Translations under genes and position numbers: made by a program
Assembly: GCA_049366715.1 (NCBI GenBank)
Contig: JBMNCQ010000059.1
Location: 62,001-126,000 of the forward strand
Reading direction: 5' to 3'
Length of the DNA: 64,000 nt
Source: JBMNCQ01 sp049366715
GTDB taxonomy: Bacteria; Bacillota; Peptococcia; Peptococcales; BICA1-8
Notes under the pieces: model-generated
What the model was told of the DNA's origin: nothing
Databases searched by the model: none
Seen by the model: only the letters and a program-made list of their open reading frames with translations
Part shown: piece by piece, positions 50,145 to 58,673 of the stretch
How positions within the stretch are numbered: position 1 is the first letter of the stretch
How the letters are laid out: each line of letters opens with the position of its first letter

Positions 50145-50201
50145 GAAAGGCTTCATGCTTAAAAAAGAGGTAATATAGAAGAAAAAATAAATATTAGGAT
50201 A

Positions 50202-50247
50202 GAACAATAAGAAGGGACTCTTTTGCAGCAGTCCCTTCTTATTGTTC
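50202..50247 (-). terminator. Long hairpin at end of YHS-like gene
   Basis: An 18-bp perfect stem (50202-50219 with 50230-50247); the minus-strand gene's stop codon lies in it. T-rich sequence follows on the minus strand. Confidence 0.8.
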
Positions 50248-50541
50248 TGCCTTTTCCCCATGCCTGAGGAGAAATCGATTTCTACAATCCCAACTGCAGA
50301 AATAGTATTCCTGGTTATCATTAATTACAATATATGCTTTACTTTTGTCAATAGCTTTATTGCATTCCAAGTCCTGCACAATAATTCTTTTGAGTGGTGC
50401 TGTTTCTGTTTTTTCATCTTCTAAGACCTCTGGAGATTTATCAATAGAATTGGCATTTTTGTTATTTAGAAACAAGGAGATAAGGCTTTTAAAAATGAAA
50501 AAAAGAAATAAAGAATGGATTAGATAGCTTACAAAATCCAT
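50239..50541 (-). CDS. Membrane-anchored YHS/TRASH-like metal-binding protein
   Basis: A 100-residue protein with an N-terminal membrane helix (about 8-25), a polar linker and a C-terminal domain DLECNKAIDKSKAYIV followed by YYFCSWDCRNRFL. The single Cys plus the CxxxC pair is the pattern of YHS/TRASH metal-binding domains, found with copper ATPases and monooxygenases. It lies in the copper and cytochrome region and may sense or carry metal. The start follows GGATTAAG on the minus strand, a weak ribosome site. Confidence 0.75.
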   Translation of the reverse strand: MDFVSYLIHSLFLFFIFKSLISLFLNNKNANSIDKSPEVLEDEKTETAPLKRIIVQDLECNKAIDKSKAYIVINDNQEYYFCSWDCRNRFLLRHGEKAEQ

Positions 50542-50896
50542 AGGACTTAATCCTTTCTAATAAAATGATATTTTACCTACCCTGAAGTGTATGTTAAGGA
50601 AGTTTAATGTCATACCCGGGACATAATACAGCAGCCTTCTTTACAATGGGCAGTTTCAGGTAACATCCAATGTTTAGTAAACAAGGATTCCCCTCCCTTC
50701 AATGCTGAAAAACTTATCTTCAAGAATATAGTAAATTAAAAATGTGCAGAAAATGTGATTAAATATTTATCAGAGTATGAAAATTAAAACTTTTTGTATA
50801 AATATAATTTGTTTATTTAAAAGGCTGATTAAAAGAAAAAACAAACAAAATTTAATTCTCAGACATACAATGATACAGGAAAGGAGGAAATTATTA
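50542..50896. other. Intergenic region, no feature recognised
   Basis: About 355 AT-rich bp between the minus-strand YHS-like gene and the Met-rich 65-residue gene. It contains an in-frame extension of the downstream gene starting near 50777, judged not to be coding. No terminator, tandem box or clear promoter was found. Confidence 0.4.
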
Positions 50897-51094
50897 ATGT
50901 ATAGACAAATGAATCATGAGATGCCCATGGATATGATGATGCCTCAACTGCCCATGTATCCAATGGGGTATCCGGGCATGTATAATCCGGCAATGAATAT
51001 GCTCTACATTTTACAGGATATTCAAAGGATAGTTCATATGAATCATCATGAATTAATGCAAATAAGAAAAATGTTGGAGAATATGGACCATTAA
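50897..51094 (+). CDS. Small Met/His-rich protein
   Basis: A 65-residue protein from ATG 50897 with a strong AAAGGAGG; a longer in-frame reading from 50777 is basic and AT-driven and is rejected. It has 16 Met and 5 His in 65 residues, with a Met/Pro/Tyr segment (MDMMMPQLPMYPMGYPGMYN) then a helix ending MLENMDH. No signal peptide or membrane segment. Met-rich stretches of this kind bind Cu(I), and the neighbourhood supports it, but some spore-coat-like clostridial proteins are also Met/Tyr/Pro rich. Its own terminator follows. Confidence 0.75.
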   Translation: MYRQMNHEMPMDMMMPQLPMYPMGYPGMYNPAMNMLYILQDIQRIVHMNHHELMQIRKMLENMDH

Positions 51095-51114
51095 TAAATG
51101 TGTACTAGATGTCA

Positions 51115-51150
51115 ATAGGAGCAGAAGAGTATCTCTCTGCTCCTATATTT
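51115..51150 (+). terminator. Terminator after Met/His-rich gene
   Basis: ATAGGAGCAGA (51115-51125) pairs with TCTGCTCCTAT (51136-51146), followed by ATTTTG. The T tract is short. Confidence 0.75.
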
Positions 51151-51310
51151 TGTATTAAGAAACAACTTAAAAAACTACTTCATCTACGCCCTTCCACCAT
51201 TGCGCATCATGAAGAAAAACAAACCACCGGTTAATCGATAAGGAAAGACCCTGCAAAAATTCCATAAATCATTAGCTCCTTTTAGGGTAAGTATATCCGG
51301 AAAGTTTGTC

Positions 51311-53530
51311 TTAAGTTTTAGTAAAGCTTGCATTTTTTGTGAAAATCATATAATTGACTATAAACAAAGAATAAATAAGGCTGCCTAACAAGAGTGCCCA
51401 GCTGTAGCCCAAAATCATGGCAATCATTAGAGCTAAAATTGAGCCCAGGACAGATGCCCAGCCATTTATTCCCCACATTAAAGGAATTAACTCCTTGGTG
51501 CTCTCCAGCTGTGACAGTCCGGAAGGAAATGGTATTCCTAAAGCAAGCCCCAGGGGAGCTAAGGTAATAATCGTAACAAGCATTTTAACCTCTAACGAAG
51601 CCCCTTGCCAGGAAGTAAATATTTTAGGCAGGAAAGAGGAGATGAAAATTGTATATGCCGCTACAAAGCCGGCGGGAATTACCGGGGAAAGTTTTTTAAG
51701 CTTAGAGGCTAATAAGCTGCCAATTCCTCCACTTGTCAATAATACTGCAATTATGAGGCTAAAGGTTAAAGTGGGGTGACCGATAAATAGGACAAATTTT
51801 TGCAAAACAGGTATCTCGATAAGCATAAATCCTAATCCCAGCAAGCTAAAATAGTAAAAATACCCCTTATTTCCCGGAGCTGTTAGGACAGCACGGTAGG
51901 GTAGTAATGCTCTGCCTCCGATGAAAAGAATCGCTGCCAAGACAAACCATATTGTACCGGGTATTTTCTTCCCGGCAGAATTATAAAAGAAGGGCGAATT
52001 ATCTGTCACAATCCAATTACTCATATCTTCTTGCAGGAGAGAATCGTCCCGGTGTATAAAAGGCAGGTGAATGACTTTATGTCCGCCTAAAGCAGTTAAA
52101 GCTTTGAGTTCAGTAGCCTCTTCTTGGGTAAAGGGGCTGTTTTTAACAAGCAGCAGGGGGTAGTATATACCGGAGTGGTGGTTACTGTTCTCATTGTTGG
52201 TATTCAGATAAGCAATGGAATTTATCGCCTCTGCTCTTGTTAAGCCCTGTTTCTCTAAAGTACTGATGGCTGTTGCAACGGCTTTCTGCAGGTCATTTTT
52301 TCCATGGAGTACAAGGGCCAGCCGGCCGGAGGGCTTTAAATGCCGGAGGTATTCCTGGAAGGCCTCCCGGGTATAGATATAATTTTCAGATAGGGCATAG
52401 CCTAGAGTTTCTGAAGCCTGAGTCATTACCATTGATAAATATATAACATTATATTTCCCCTTATCCGTTGATATAAAGCTTCTTCCGTCCTTAATACGGG
52501 TTTTTGTCCCTGGCAGATCATAGATGTTGCCGTTAAAGTCGGCATATTTTCGAGCTGCTTCGATAGTACCTTGATTAATTTCAACAGCGGTAATATCTGT
52601 AATACCTGCATAACGGGCTAAAAGCAAATCCATCCCCCCGCCGGGACCAATCAGAAGTGCATTGCTATTATTCCCCGGGGCAAAGGCAAGATAACCAATT
52701 TCCTGTTCCAGATAATTTAGGCTCTCTGTATCTCCATTAAAGGGCAGCATTTTAGAAACGGCACTTCCGTCAACTAGTACCAGCTTTTCTTTGCGGTCCT
52801 CGGTCTCAATTACATCTGTCCGGGCAAAGGAGTTCCATGTCGTGAACACAGATTGAGGGTTTTTTAAGGCACTAAGAGTTTTGGCTTCCCCGGAATATGC
52901 TGTGAAATCAGCAATAATATGATCAATCCTTTGACCGGAAATAATGATTACGGCTAGGAAGGTAAATATCCCCAGGGTTTTGAGAAAAATTTTTTCTTTT
53001 GCAGTAACAGATAAATAGGCTGTGAAGCTTAGCAGCGCTAGAATTAATACAGAAGTAAGGGGACTAAAATTGTCTAAGAGCTTGACAATTATAATGCTGC
53101 CAATCCCTGAGCCTGCCAGGTCTGCAAAGTAAATTAGCAGACTATGGGGAGAAAACTGATAAAAGGCTTCGGCTAGGAACATTCCTCCGAGCATAAATGG
53201 CAAAGATCCTAAAAACAGATAGAGCAAAAATGCCAGTGGAAAAAAGGGCACCTTGTAAATGATTAAAGTTATGACAAAGGTGCTTAGGGAAAATAATAAG
53301 GAGCTTCTTTCCAGAATATTATCCTTTTTAAACCCATAAATTTTTTTATCTCCGGTCCTGATTTTATAGACCCAGATACCACCCAGGCCTAAAGACAGAA
53401 TAGCTATTGAAACTGCTAAGAAAACAAAATGGTAAAACATTAGAGCCGAGAACAATCTGGTCAGGGTAATTTCAAACATAAATAAAGATAAAGATATTAA
53501 AAATATTGCCGCTAGTATTGATTTCTTCAA
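51311..53530 (-). CDS. Membrane protein with spermidine-synthase-like domain
   Basis: A 739-residue protein: about six N-terminal helices (residues 1-200), a central spermidine synthase-like Rossmann domain with LLIGPGGGMDLLLARYAG and AVEINQGTIEAARKYA, and six or seven C-terminal helices. The SAM-type glycine motif is intact. Such fused proteins are common in anaerobes; whether they make a polyamine or modify another amine is unknown. The start after AGGAGGAGC is 16 bp from the lgt gene, so both form a minus-strand operon. Confidence 0.8.
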   Translation of the reverse strand: MKKSILAAIFLISLSLFMFEITLTRLFSALMFYHFVFLAVSIAILSLGLGGIWVYKIRTGDKKIYGFKKDNILERSSLLFSLSTFVITLIIYKVPFFPLAFLLYLFLGSLPFMLGGMFLAEAFYQFSPHSLLIYFADLAGSGIGSIIIVKLLDNFSPLTSVLILALLSFTAYLSVTAKEKIFLKTLGIFTFLAVIIISGQRIDHIIADFTAYSGEAKTLSALKNPQSVFTTWNSFARTDVIETEDRKEKLVLVDGSAVSKMLPFNGDTESLNYLEQEIGYLAFAPGNNSNALLIGPGGGMDLLLARYAGITDITAVEINQGTIEAARKYADFNGNIYDLPGTKTRIKDGRSFISTDKGKYNVIYLSMVMTQASETLGYALSENYIYTREAFQEYLRHLKPSGRLALVLHGKNDLQKAVATAISTLEKQGLTRAEAINSIAYLNTNNENSNHHSGIYYPLLLVKNSPFTQEEATELKALTALGGHKVIHLPFIHRDDSLLQEDMSNWIVTDNSPFFYNSAGKKIPGTIWFVLAAILFIGGRALLPYRAVLTAPGNKGYFYYFSLLGLGFMLIEIPVLQKFVLFIGHPTLTFSLIIAVLLTSGGIGSLLASKLKKLSPVIPAGFVAAYTIFISSFLPKIFTSWQGASLEVKMLVTIITLAPLGLALGIPFPSGLSQLESTKELIPLMWGINGWASVLGSILALMIAMILGYSWALLLGSLIYSLFIVNYMIFTKNASFTKT

Positions 53531-53545
53531 TTGATGCTCCTCCTT

Positions 53546-54379
53546 TTAACCTTGAACTAAATAAAATAGTGCCAGCGAGAACATTATGACTGCAAAAACT
53601 ATCATGACTACCGGAGTAATTTTTTTAATAGATAGAGGTTCTCGATTAATGAGCTGCTGCAACCTTTGCTTTAATAGATAATGTCTCAGGGTTAAGCCGG
53701 TCATAAAGAGAATAATACTCAATAAATGGGATATGCTGAAACTGCTGAAAACGGTAGGATTATCCCTAAACAGTTCCACAAAACTTCTAATCAAGGGGAA
53801 GAACAATAAATAACTAACTAATAATTGACCGTTATACTTAATATTAGTACGCTTTAGCCATAGGTAGCCAAAAAATAAATAATCTAAAGTAAATTCATAC
53901 ATTTGCGCAGGATGGAGCAGGGTATTGTTAATTTTTATTCCCCAGAAGTAAGGCTGGGACATTGGTACTCCAAAAACATCACAGCCCACTCTGCCTATAG
54001 CCTGGCCTAGAATAAGCGCCGGAACAATTGCATCAGCTGTTTGCCAAATTGCAAGACCCTTCTGCCTGGCATAAAGAAAGCCTGTTAAAGTTCCTCCTAT
54101 TATCCCGCCGTGGATGGATAAACCGCCGGATATAATTGCAAAGATTTCTAAGGGATTGGCTAGGTAGTATAAAGGATTATAAAAAGCAATATAGCCGATT
54201 CTGGCCCCGATAATTCCGCCAAGGATTGAATAGAGCACTAGATTTGTTACAGGCTCTTCATCTAAATTTTTCCGGCGTGCTTCCTTTAGTGCTAAAAGAT
54301 AACTGACTAGTATTCCCACAGCAATCATAACCCCGAAAAAGTGTATGGAAAAAGGTCCCAGTGAAAAAAGTATTTTCAT
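53546..54379 (-). CDS. lgt: Prolipoprotein diacylglyceryl transferase
   Basis: A 277-residue membrane enzyme that puts diacylglycerol on the lipobox cysteine of prolipoproteins. Family motifs: GGLSIHGGIIGG with the catalytic His, and GQAIGRVGCDVFGVPM, a variant of the Lgt signature (GRxGNFxN) in which Asn is replaced by Cys, plus HPAQMYEF. Seven helices are expected. It is the first gene of the minus-strand pair and probably a second Lgt in the genome, since a standard Lgt usually keeps GRxGNF. Confidence 0.88.
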   Translation of the reverse strand: MKILFSLGPFSIHFFGVMIAVGILVSYLLALKEARRKNLDEEPVTNLVLYSILGGIIGARIGYIAFYNPLYYLANPLEIFAIISGGLSIHGGIIGGTLTGFLYARQKGLAIWQTADAIVPALILGQAIGRVGCDVFGVPMSQPYFWGIKINNTLLHPAQMYEFTLDYLFFGYLWLKRTNIKYNGQLLVSYLLFFPLIRSFVELFRDNPTVFSSFSISHLLSIILFMTGLTLRHYLLKQRLQQLINREPLSIKKITPVVMIVFAVIMFSLALFYLVQG

Positions 54380-54761
54380 TATTTGCCTCCTATAATTAAC
54401 TTGTTTAAACCTTAACCTGGCGCAGTGAAAACAAAGCAGCGGTAGCGTGTTTTATTTTACAAGATGACAGATTCTAATAAAATATACTTCACAAATTCTA
54501 CATAAAGTGTTACCAATTAGGACAAATTTGACTGCAAAGTTCACAATTTGGACAAGATTATTCCGTAGCTTAACTCATTCACAGGTATAAATAACCTGCG
54601 AAATCAGGTCCGGTCTTTTCATGGATTAATATGAATATTTACTAGTTATTTGTCCATAAATTTATCAAATTTTGCTTAAGAATTAGACAAATCTAGCCGC
54701 TAAGATTGGTTTAAAGCAAAATTAATTTAAGAACTGTAAAAGCAAAGGGGGAGATTATCTT
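54380..54761. other. Divergent intergenic region with a long duplicated promoter
   Basis: The 382 bp between lgt and the two-CW gene contain the tandem-hexamer arrays at 54488-54591 listed separately, plus a small hairpin around 54595-54609 (ACCTG/CAGGT). Nothing else was recognised. Confidence 0.5.
54488..54591 (+). promoter_or_regulatory. Two tandem-hexamer arrays and -10 before two-CW gene
   Basis: First array TTCACA (54488), TACATA (54499), TTACCA (54510), GACAAA (54521); second TTCACA (54540), GACAAG (54551), TCCGTA (54562), ACTCAT (54573), then TATAAA (54586-54591). Most of this segment aligns closely with 63538-63643 before the TauE gene. Confidence 0.65.
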
Positions 54762-55031
54762 ATGAAGAAAAATTGTTGGGAGTATAAAAAATGCGGCAGG
54801 GAATATGATGGTGAAAAGTCTGCAGAGTATGGTGTTTGCCCGGCTTCGATAGATATGCGATTTGATGGAATGAATGATGGTAAGAATGCCGGGAGATACT
54901 GCTGGAAAGTTGCAGGAACATTTTGTGGGGGGGAGGTTCAAGGGACCTTTGCTCAAAAATTTAAAGACTGCCTAAAATGTAAGTTTTTTAAAGAGGTTGT
55001 AAACGATGAAAAATTGTGTATTAAAATATAA
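54762..55031 (+). CDS. Two-CW-domain protein
   Basis: An 89-residue Cys-rich soluble protein with a CWEYKKCGRE start, a second CW in RYCWKVAGTFCGG and a final CLKCKFF, with eight cysteines in all. This is the arrangement called two-CW domain, seen in small redox or sensor-linked proteins of anaerobes. A bound Fe-S cluster, zinc or heme is possible. The start follows AAGGGGGAG. It is under the tandem-hexamer promoter. Confidence 0.85.
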   Translation: MKKNCWEYKKCGREYDGEKSAEYGVCPASIDMRFDGMNDGKNAGRYCWKVAGTFCGGEVQGTFAQKFKDCLKCKFFKEVVNDEKLCIKI

Positions 55032-55044
55032 AAAATGATTTGTT

Positions 55045-55173
55045 CATACCTGTTCCCCATAGTCAAAACCAAGGATTTTATCACCAGACGCAGAATTACT
55101 GCTACGGACACAATGGGATGATGAACGGTGATGGTGCCGACCTCTAGGCTTTAGCGGAACGACGGGCTGGTAG
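55045..55173 (+). pseudogene. Decayed copy of the exported Met-rich gene
   Basis: No start codon or signal peptide remains, but one frame reads PHSQNQGFYHQTQNYCYGHN and GMMNG up to a TAG, close to NQEFLQQMWNYCHGQNGMMNG of the gene at 44189-44446. After that stop another frame reads GFSGTTGW and ends with TAG, like GFGGMMG...MMGW of the intact copy. So the central and C-terminal parts of a second copy survive with a frame break and lost Met codons. Confidence 0.75.
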
Positions 55174-55188
55174 TAAACAAGGAGTAAG

Positions 55189-55232
55189 TTCACAATTTTT
55201 TCACATTTTATCCTCAAAATCATCATTAATAT
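55189..55232 (+). promoter_or_regulatory. Tandem-hexamer box and -10 before the ccmEFH block
   Basis: TTCACA (55189), TTCACA (55200), TCCTCA (55211), 10-bp gap, TAATAT (55227-55232). Paralogous to 46335-46378 in front of the ccmABCD block. Confidence 0.65.
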
Positions 55233-55244
55233 TTGCTAAATTCG

Positions 55245-55276
55245 ATAAGGAACCACTATAGTGGTTCCTTATTTTT
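55245..55276 (+). terminator. Leader hairpin before ccmEFH block
   Basis: ATAAGGAACCAC (55245-55256) pairs perfectly with GTGGTTCCTTAT (55261-55272), loop TATA, then TTTTT. It is the counterpart of the hairpin at 46391-46418 and starts only a few bases after the expected transcription start. It may be an attenuator or a terminator of the decayed gene. Confidence 0.7.
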
Positions 55277-55317
55277 GAGATATTACTACAATTTGTAACA
55301 TTTACGGAGGGGAAAGA

Positions 55318-56259
55318 ATGACTATCGGCAAAAGATTATTATTCGCATTATTGGTTGCAGCTTTACTATTTCCAGGGGTTGCTGCAGCTGAAGAAGCTAT
55401 GGAAATAAAGGATTTCTCAGTCGATATTTGGCCGGAGTATGATGATCCCGGAGTTCTTGTTATCTATCGAGGAACCTTTATTAATACAGGCAACTCTGAT
55501 TTTTCCGGCTATGTTAAATTTAACATACCGGAATTTTCCATTCCTCAAGAGGGTCAAATTAGTATGGCCTGTGAAATAGTAAATGGCGGTAATCATTCCT
55601 GTCAGCCCTATAATTTAGAGGATAAGGGGGATTATGTTGAGCTGAGCTGGAAGACTACCGGAGTGATTAAGCCGGGACAGGAGTACCCGGTATTTTTAGA
55701 ATTTTATTATCTGCCTTATACCGCTGAGCCTCACAAAAGTTTTACCTATGATTTTCTGGCAAACTATGATATTCAAGCTTTAGCAGTTAATATTAAAGAA
55801 CCGCTAAGAGCAGAGAAATTTAAGATTTCACCCCGGTCCCCGGTTACAAATGTAGATAGTAAAGGATTTACTGTTCATAAATTTAATGATACTGATCTAA
55901 AGGCCCAAGAAATACAAAATTATCAGGTTGAATACATAAAAAAAGACAATGAACCTTCTGTTCGGAAAGAGCAGCAGCCAAATCAAACTAAGTCTGCAAA
56001 GGGGCAGCTTGAGAAAACAAATGCCTGGAAAAACCCCGGAGTTTACATGATTATTCTAGTGTTTGTGGTTATTTTGGCCGGTTTCTTAGTTTTTGCTCTC
56101 TTCAAGAACAATAAGCAAAGAATAACTAATGAATCCCAGAGTACAAATCCGGAATTAAGCCAAGAAAAGAAAAAGCTCAGACAGATGCTGCTTAAGGGTA
56201 AAATAACGGAGCAAACCTACCGGGAACTCATAAGGGACCTTGAGGAAGAGTACTTTTAA
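55318..56259 (+). CDS. Membrane-anchored protein linked to cytochrome c maturation
   Basis: A 313-residue protein: signal peptide (about 1-24, ending VAAAEE), a beta-rich extracytoplasmic domain of ~190 residues, one helix (about 241-262) and a cytoplasmic tail. The tail ends in a short SHOCT-like unit (LRQMLLKGKITEQTYRELIRDLEE). I do not recognise the ectodomain. It lies 12 bp before ccmE and is the intact counterpart of the decayed gene before ccmA, so a conserved link with heme delivery or substrate cytochromes is likely. Confidence 0.75.
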   Translation: MTIGKRLLFALLVAALLFPGVAAAEEAMEIKDFSVDIWPEYDDPGVLVIYRGTFINTGNSDFSGYVKFNIPEFSIPQEGQISMACEIVNGGNHSCQPYNLEDKGDYVELSWKTTGVIKPGQEYPVFLEFYYLPYTAEPHKSFTYDFLANYDIQALAVNIKEPLRAEKFKISPRSPVTNVDSKGFTVHKFNDTDLKAQEIQNYQVEYIKKDNEPSVRKEQQPNQTKSAKGQLEKTNAWKNPGVYMIILVFVVILAGFLVFALFKNNKQRITNESQSTNPELSQEKKKLRQMLLKGKITEQTYRELIRDLEEEYF

Positions 56260-56271
56260 AGAGGTGAAAGT

Positions 56272-56679
56272 GTGGAGAAAAAAGCTCGCTTGTTACTTGC
56301 GGTTTTAATAATAATCGGTGTAATAGGCTATCTAATCTATTTTGGAATGGAGCAGGGTGTGGGGCAGGTTTTAACAATTGAAGAGGCCTTGCAAAAAAGA
56401 TATGACGGTAATATTTCCTTTATCCAAATGGAAGGTAGAGTTGATTATTCTTCAGTTGTTTATGAGCCGGATAAATCCCGTATGATCTTTAATTTAAGCA
56501 ATGACAAGAGCTATATTGCTGTCGTGTTTGATGATGTCAAACCGGATAACTTTGATTCCGGCTATCCGGTTATTGTTGAAGGCAGGTTTTTAGATGATGG
56601 CAGATTTTCAGCAGATAAGCTATTAGTTAAGTGTCCCGCAAAGTATGAAGAAGAGATTAAAGCTGGAGGAGAAAGATGA
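56272..56679 (+). CDS. ccmE: Cytochrome c maturation heme chaperone (CcmE, CxxxY variant)
   Basis: A 135-residue CcmE: one N-terminal helix (about 7-24), then the OB-fold heme domain. The heme-attachment motif is Cys121-Pro-Ala-Lys-Tyr125, the CxxxY type reported for some deltaproteobacteria and Gram-positives in place of HxxxY of enterobacteria. It takes heme from CcmC and passes it to the CcmF/H lyase. GTG 56272 follows GAGGTGAAA. It overlaps ccmF by 4 bp. Confidence 0.92.
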   Translation: MEKKARLLLAVLIIIGVIGYLIYFGMEQGVGQVLTIEEALQKRYDGNISFIQMEGRVDYSSVVYEPDKSRMIFNLSNDKSYIAVVFDDVKPDNFDSGYPVIVEGRFLDDGRFSADKLLVKCPAKYEEEIKAGGER

Positions 56680-58673
56680 TAGCAGATATAGGATATTTAG
56701 CAATATTATTAAGCTTGATGCTAAGCATTTATGCCATCGTTACCATAGGGATATATTTAAAAACGCGAAGCACAAGGTTTTTGCAAAGCAGTTATGGTGC
56801 AGTCTATGCCATGCTGCTTTTAAGTACCTTAGCAGTTACAAGTTTACTATGGCTGCTTTTTAAGGGTGAGTTTTCCGTTAAATATGTTTATGAATATACC
56901 AGCACCGATTTAGGATGGTTTTATCGATTAACAGCACTATGGGCAGGGAATGATGGGTCACTTCTCCTCTGGCTCTGGGTCTTAGTAATATATACGGCTG
57001 TCTTAATTAAACAGGATAAAATAAAAGATGCAACTCCCATAACGGTGATAATTCTTCTTCTAAACAGCTTTTTCTTTTTATTCATCATGGCCTTTTTAAC
57101 CAATCCCTTTGAAAAGCTGGTGATGACTCCCCTGGAAGGCAGAGGTCTTAATCCGATGCTGCAAAGTCCGGGGATGATTATCCACCCGCTAACTACCTAT
57201 TTAGGGTATGTAGGTTTTGCGGTACCCTTTGCTTTTGCTATGGCGGCTTTAATCCTTAACCACAGTGATGATAGATGGATAAAAGTAACCAGGAGTTGGA
57301 CAGTAATTGCCTGGCTGTTTCTAACCATCGGCAACTTATATGGGGCTTTATGGGCCTATGAAGAATTAGGCTGGGGTGGTTATTGGGCCTGGGATCCGGT
57401 GGAAAATGCTTCCTTTATGCCCTGGTTAACAGGAAGTGCCTTTTTACATTCTGTGATGATCCAAGAACGTAAAAATATGTTGAAAGTCTGGAATATAGTT
57501 TTAATTATAGTTACTTATGTCCTTACTTTATTTGGTACATATCTTGTACGAAGCGGAATCTTACAGTCAGTTCATGCTTTTGGCAGTGCAGCCCTGGGTA
57601 AATATTTTTTAGCTTTTACTTTAGCTGTGTTGATTGCTTCTTCAGTTCTTATGCTGAGCAGAATGAAGCTATTAAAAGGTGAAAGAGAGTTTGAATCTTT
57701 TATCTCCAAAGAAAGCAGTTTTTTACTTAATAACCTTATCCTGCTGGGGATGGCCTTTGCAACCTTCTGGGGTACGGTATTCCCACTTATATCAGAGGCT
57801 GTCACAGGAAATAAGATTACCGTTTCAATCCCCTTTTTTAATACCGTGAATGCACCTTTAGGTATTGTTCTGGTCCTTTTAATGGGAATTTGCCCCCTTA
57901 TTGCGTGGCGCAGGGCAAATTTCAAGAGCATTATTGAAAATTTTACAATTCCCGGTATTTTATCTGTAGTTTTGGGGGTTGTCTTATATGCTGCCGGTAT
58001 TCGAAAAATTTATATACTATTAGGACTTATCGTAACATTTTTCGCCTTTGCAGCAACTATCTGGGATGTAATCAAAGGGGTTAAAACCCGCAAAAAAATT
58101 ACCGGTGAGAGTTATAGTGCTTCTTTTATAAGGCTTTTACTGAGAAATAGAAGAAGGTATGGCGGCTATATCATTCATCTGGGAATATTAATGATCGTAT
58201 TCGGCATCATAGGCTCCCAGGGATTTGAGGTTGTAAAGCAGGCCACTGTTGAAGTTGGCGAAAGCATACAAATAGGCACCTATAACATAAATTATCAGGA
58301 TTTACAACAAACAAAGGATGGTAAGAATGTAGTTGTTTATGCACAACTACAGGTAAGTAAGAAAAAAATATATTTAGGAGAAATGATGCCTCATAAGGTT
58401 TTCTATCCAACCCAAAAACAGCCTGCAACGGAGGTGGCCATTCTTAGTAACTGGAGGGAGGATTTATATATAATACTAGCCGGCTGGGAATTAGACGGAA
58501 CGGCTACTTTTAAAATACTGATAAATCCCTTGGTTAAATGGATTTGGACCGGAGGATACTATCTTGTTATGGGAACATTATTTGCCTTATGGCCCGGGAG
58601 GGGTAGTGAGGTTGGAGGTAAGTATGTTAAATACCAAGTCAACTCTGAAGAGGTTGAAAAAAATGCAATATAA
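56676..58673 (+). CDS. ccmF: Cytochrome c heme lyase (CcmF)
   Basis: A 665-residue membrane protein with about 15 helices. The tryptophan-rich heme loop is GWGGYWAWDPVENASFMPWL, and conserved histidines occur in PGMIIHPLTTYLGY, FLHSVMIQERK and QSVHAFG. It joins heme from CcmE to apocytochrome cysteines on the outer face of the membrane. It overlaps ccmE and ccmH, so the block ccmE-F-H is coupled. Full length for the family. Confidence 0.95.
   Translation: MIADIGYLAILLSLMLSIYAIVTIGIYLKTRSTRFLQSSYGAVYAMLLLSTLAVTSLLWLLFKGEFSVKYVYEYTSTDLGWFYRLTALWAGNDGSLLLWLWVLVIYTAVLIKQDKIKDATPITVIILLLNSFFFLFIMAFLTNPFEKLVMTPLEGRGLNPMLQSPGMIIHPLTTYLGYVGFAVPFAFAMAALILNHSDDRWIKVTRSWTVIAWLFLTIGNLYGALWAYEELGWGGYWAWDPVENASFMPWLTGSAFLHSVMIQERKNMLKVWNIVLIIVTYVLTLFGTYLVRSGILQSVHAFGSAALGKYFLAFTLAVLIASSVLMLSRMKLLKGEREFESFISKESSFLLNNLILLGMAFATFWGTVFPLISEAVTGNKITVSIPFFNTVNAPLGIVLVLLMGICPLIAWRRANFKSIIENFTIPGILSVVLGVVLYAAGIRKIYILLGLIVTFFAFAATIWDVIKGVKTRKKITGESYSASFIRLLLRNRRRYGGYIIHLGILMIVFGIIGSQGFEVVKQATVEVGESIQIGTYNINYQDLQQTKDGKNVVVYAQLQVSKKKIYLGEMMPHKVFYPTQKQPATEVAILSNWREDLYIILAGWELDGTATFKILINPLVKWIWTGGYYLVMGTLFALWPGRGSEVGGKYVKYQVNSEEVEKNAI

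Noticed and set aside
50044..50160. Riboswitch (c-di-GMP or cobalamin) in the GC-richer patch after the ccmABCD terminator
   Set aside because: GGGGCAACGGCAGG suggested one, but conserved cores of those classes are absent and no gene follows on that strand nearby; a coding-like fragment explains the composition better.
50777..50896. Longer start for the Met/His-rich protein
   Set aside because: The extension is basic, AT-driven and has no ribosome site, while ATG 50897 has AAAGGAGG at the right distance.
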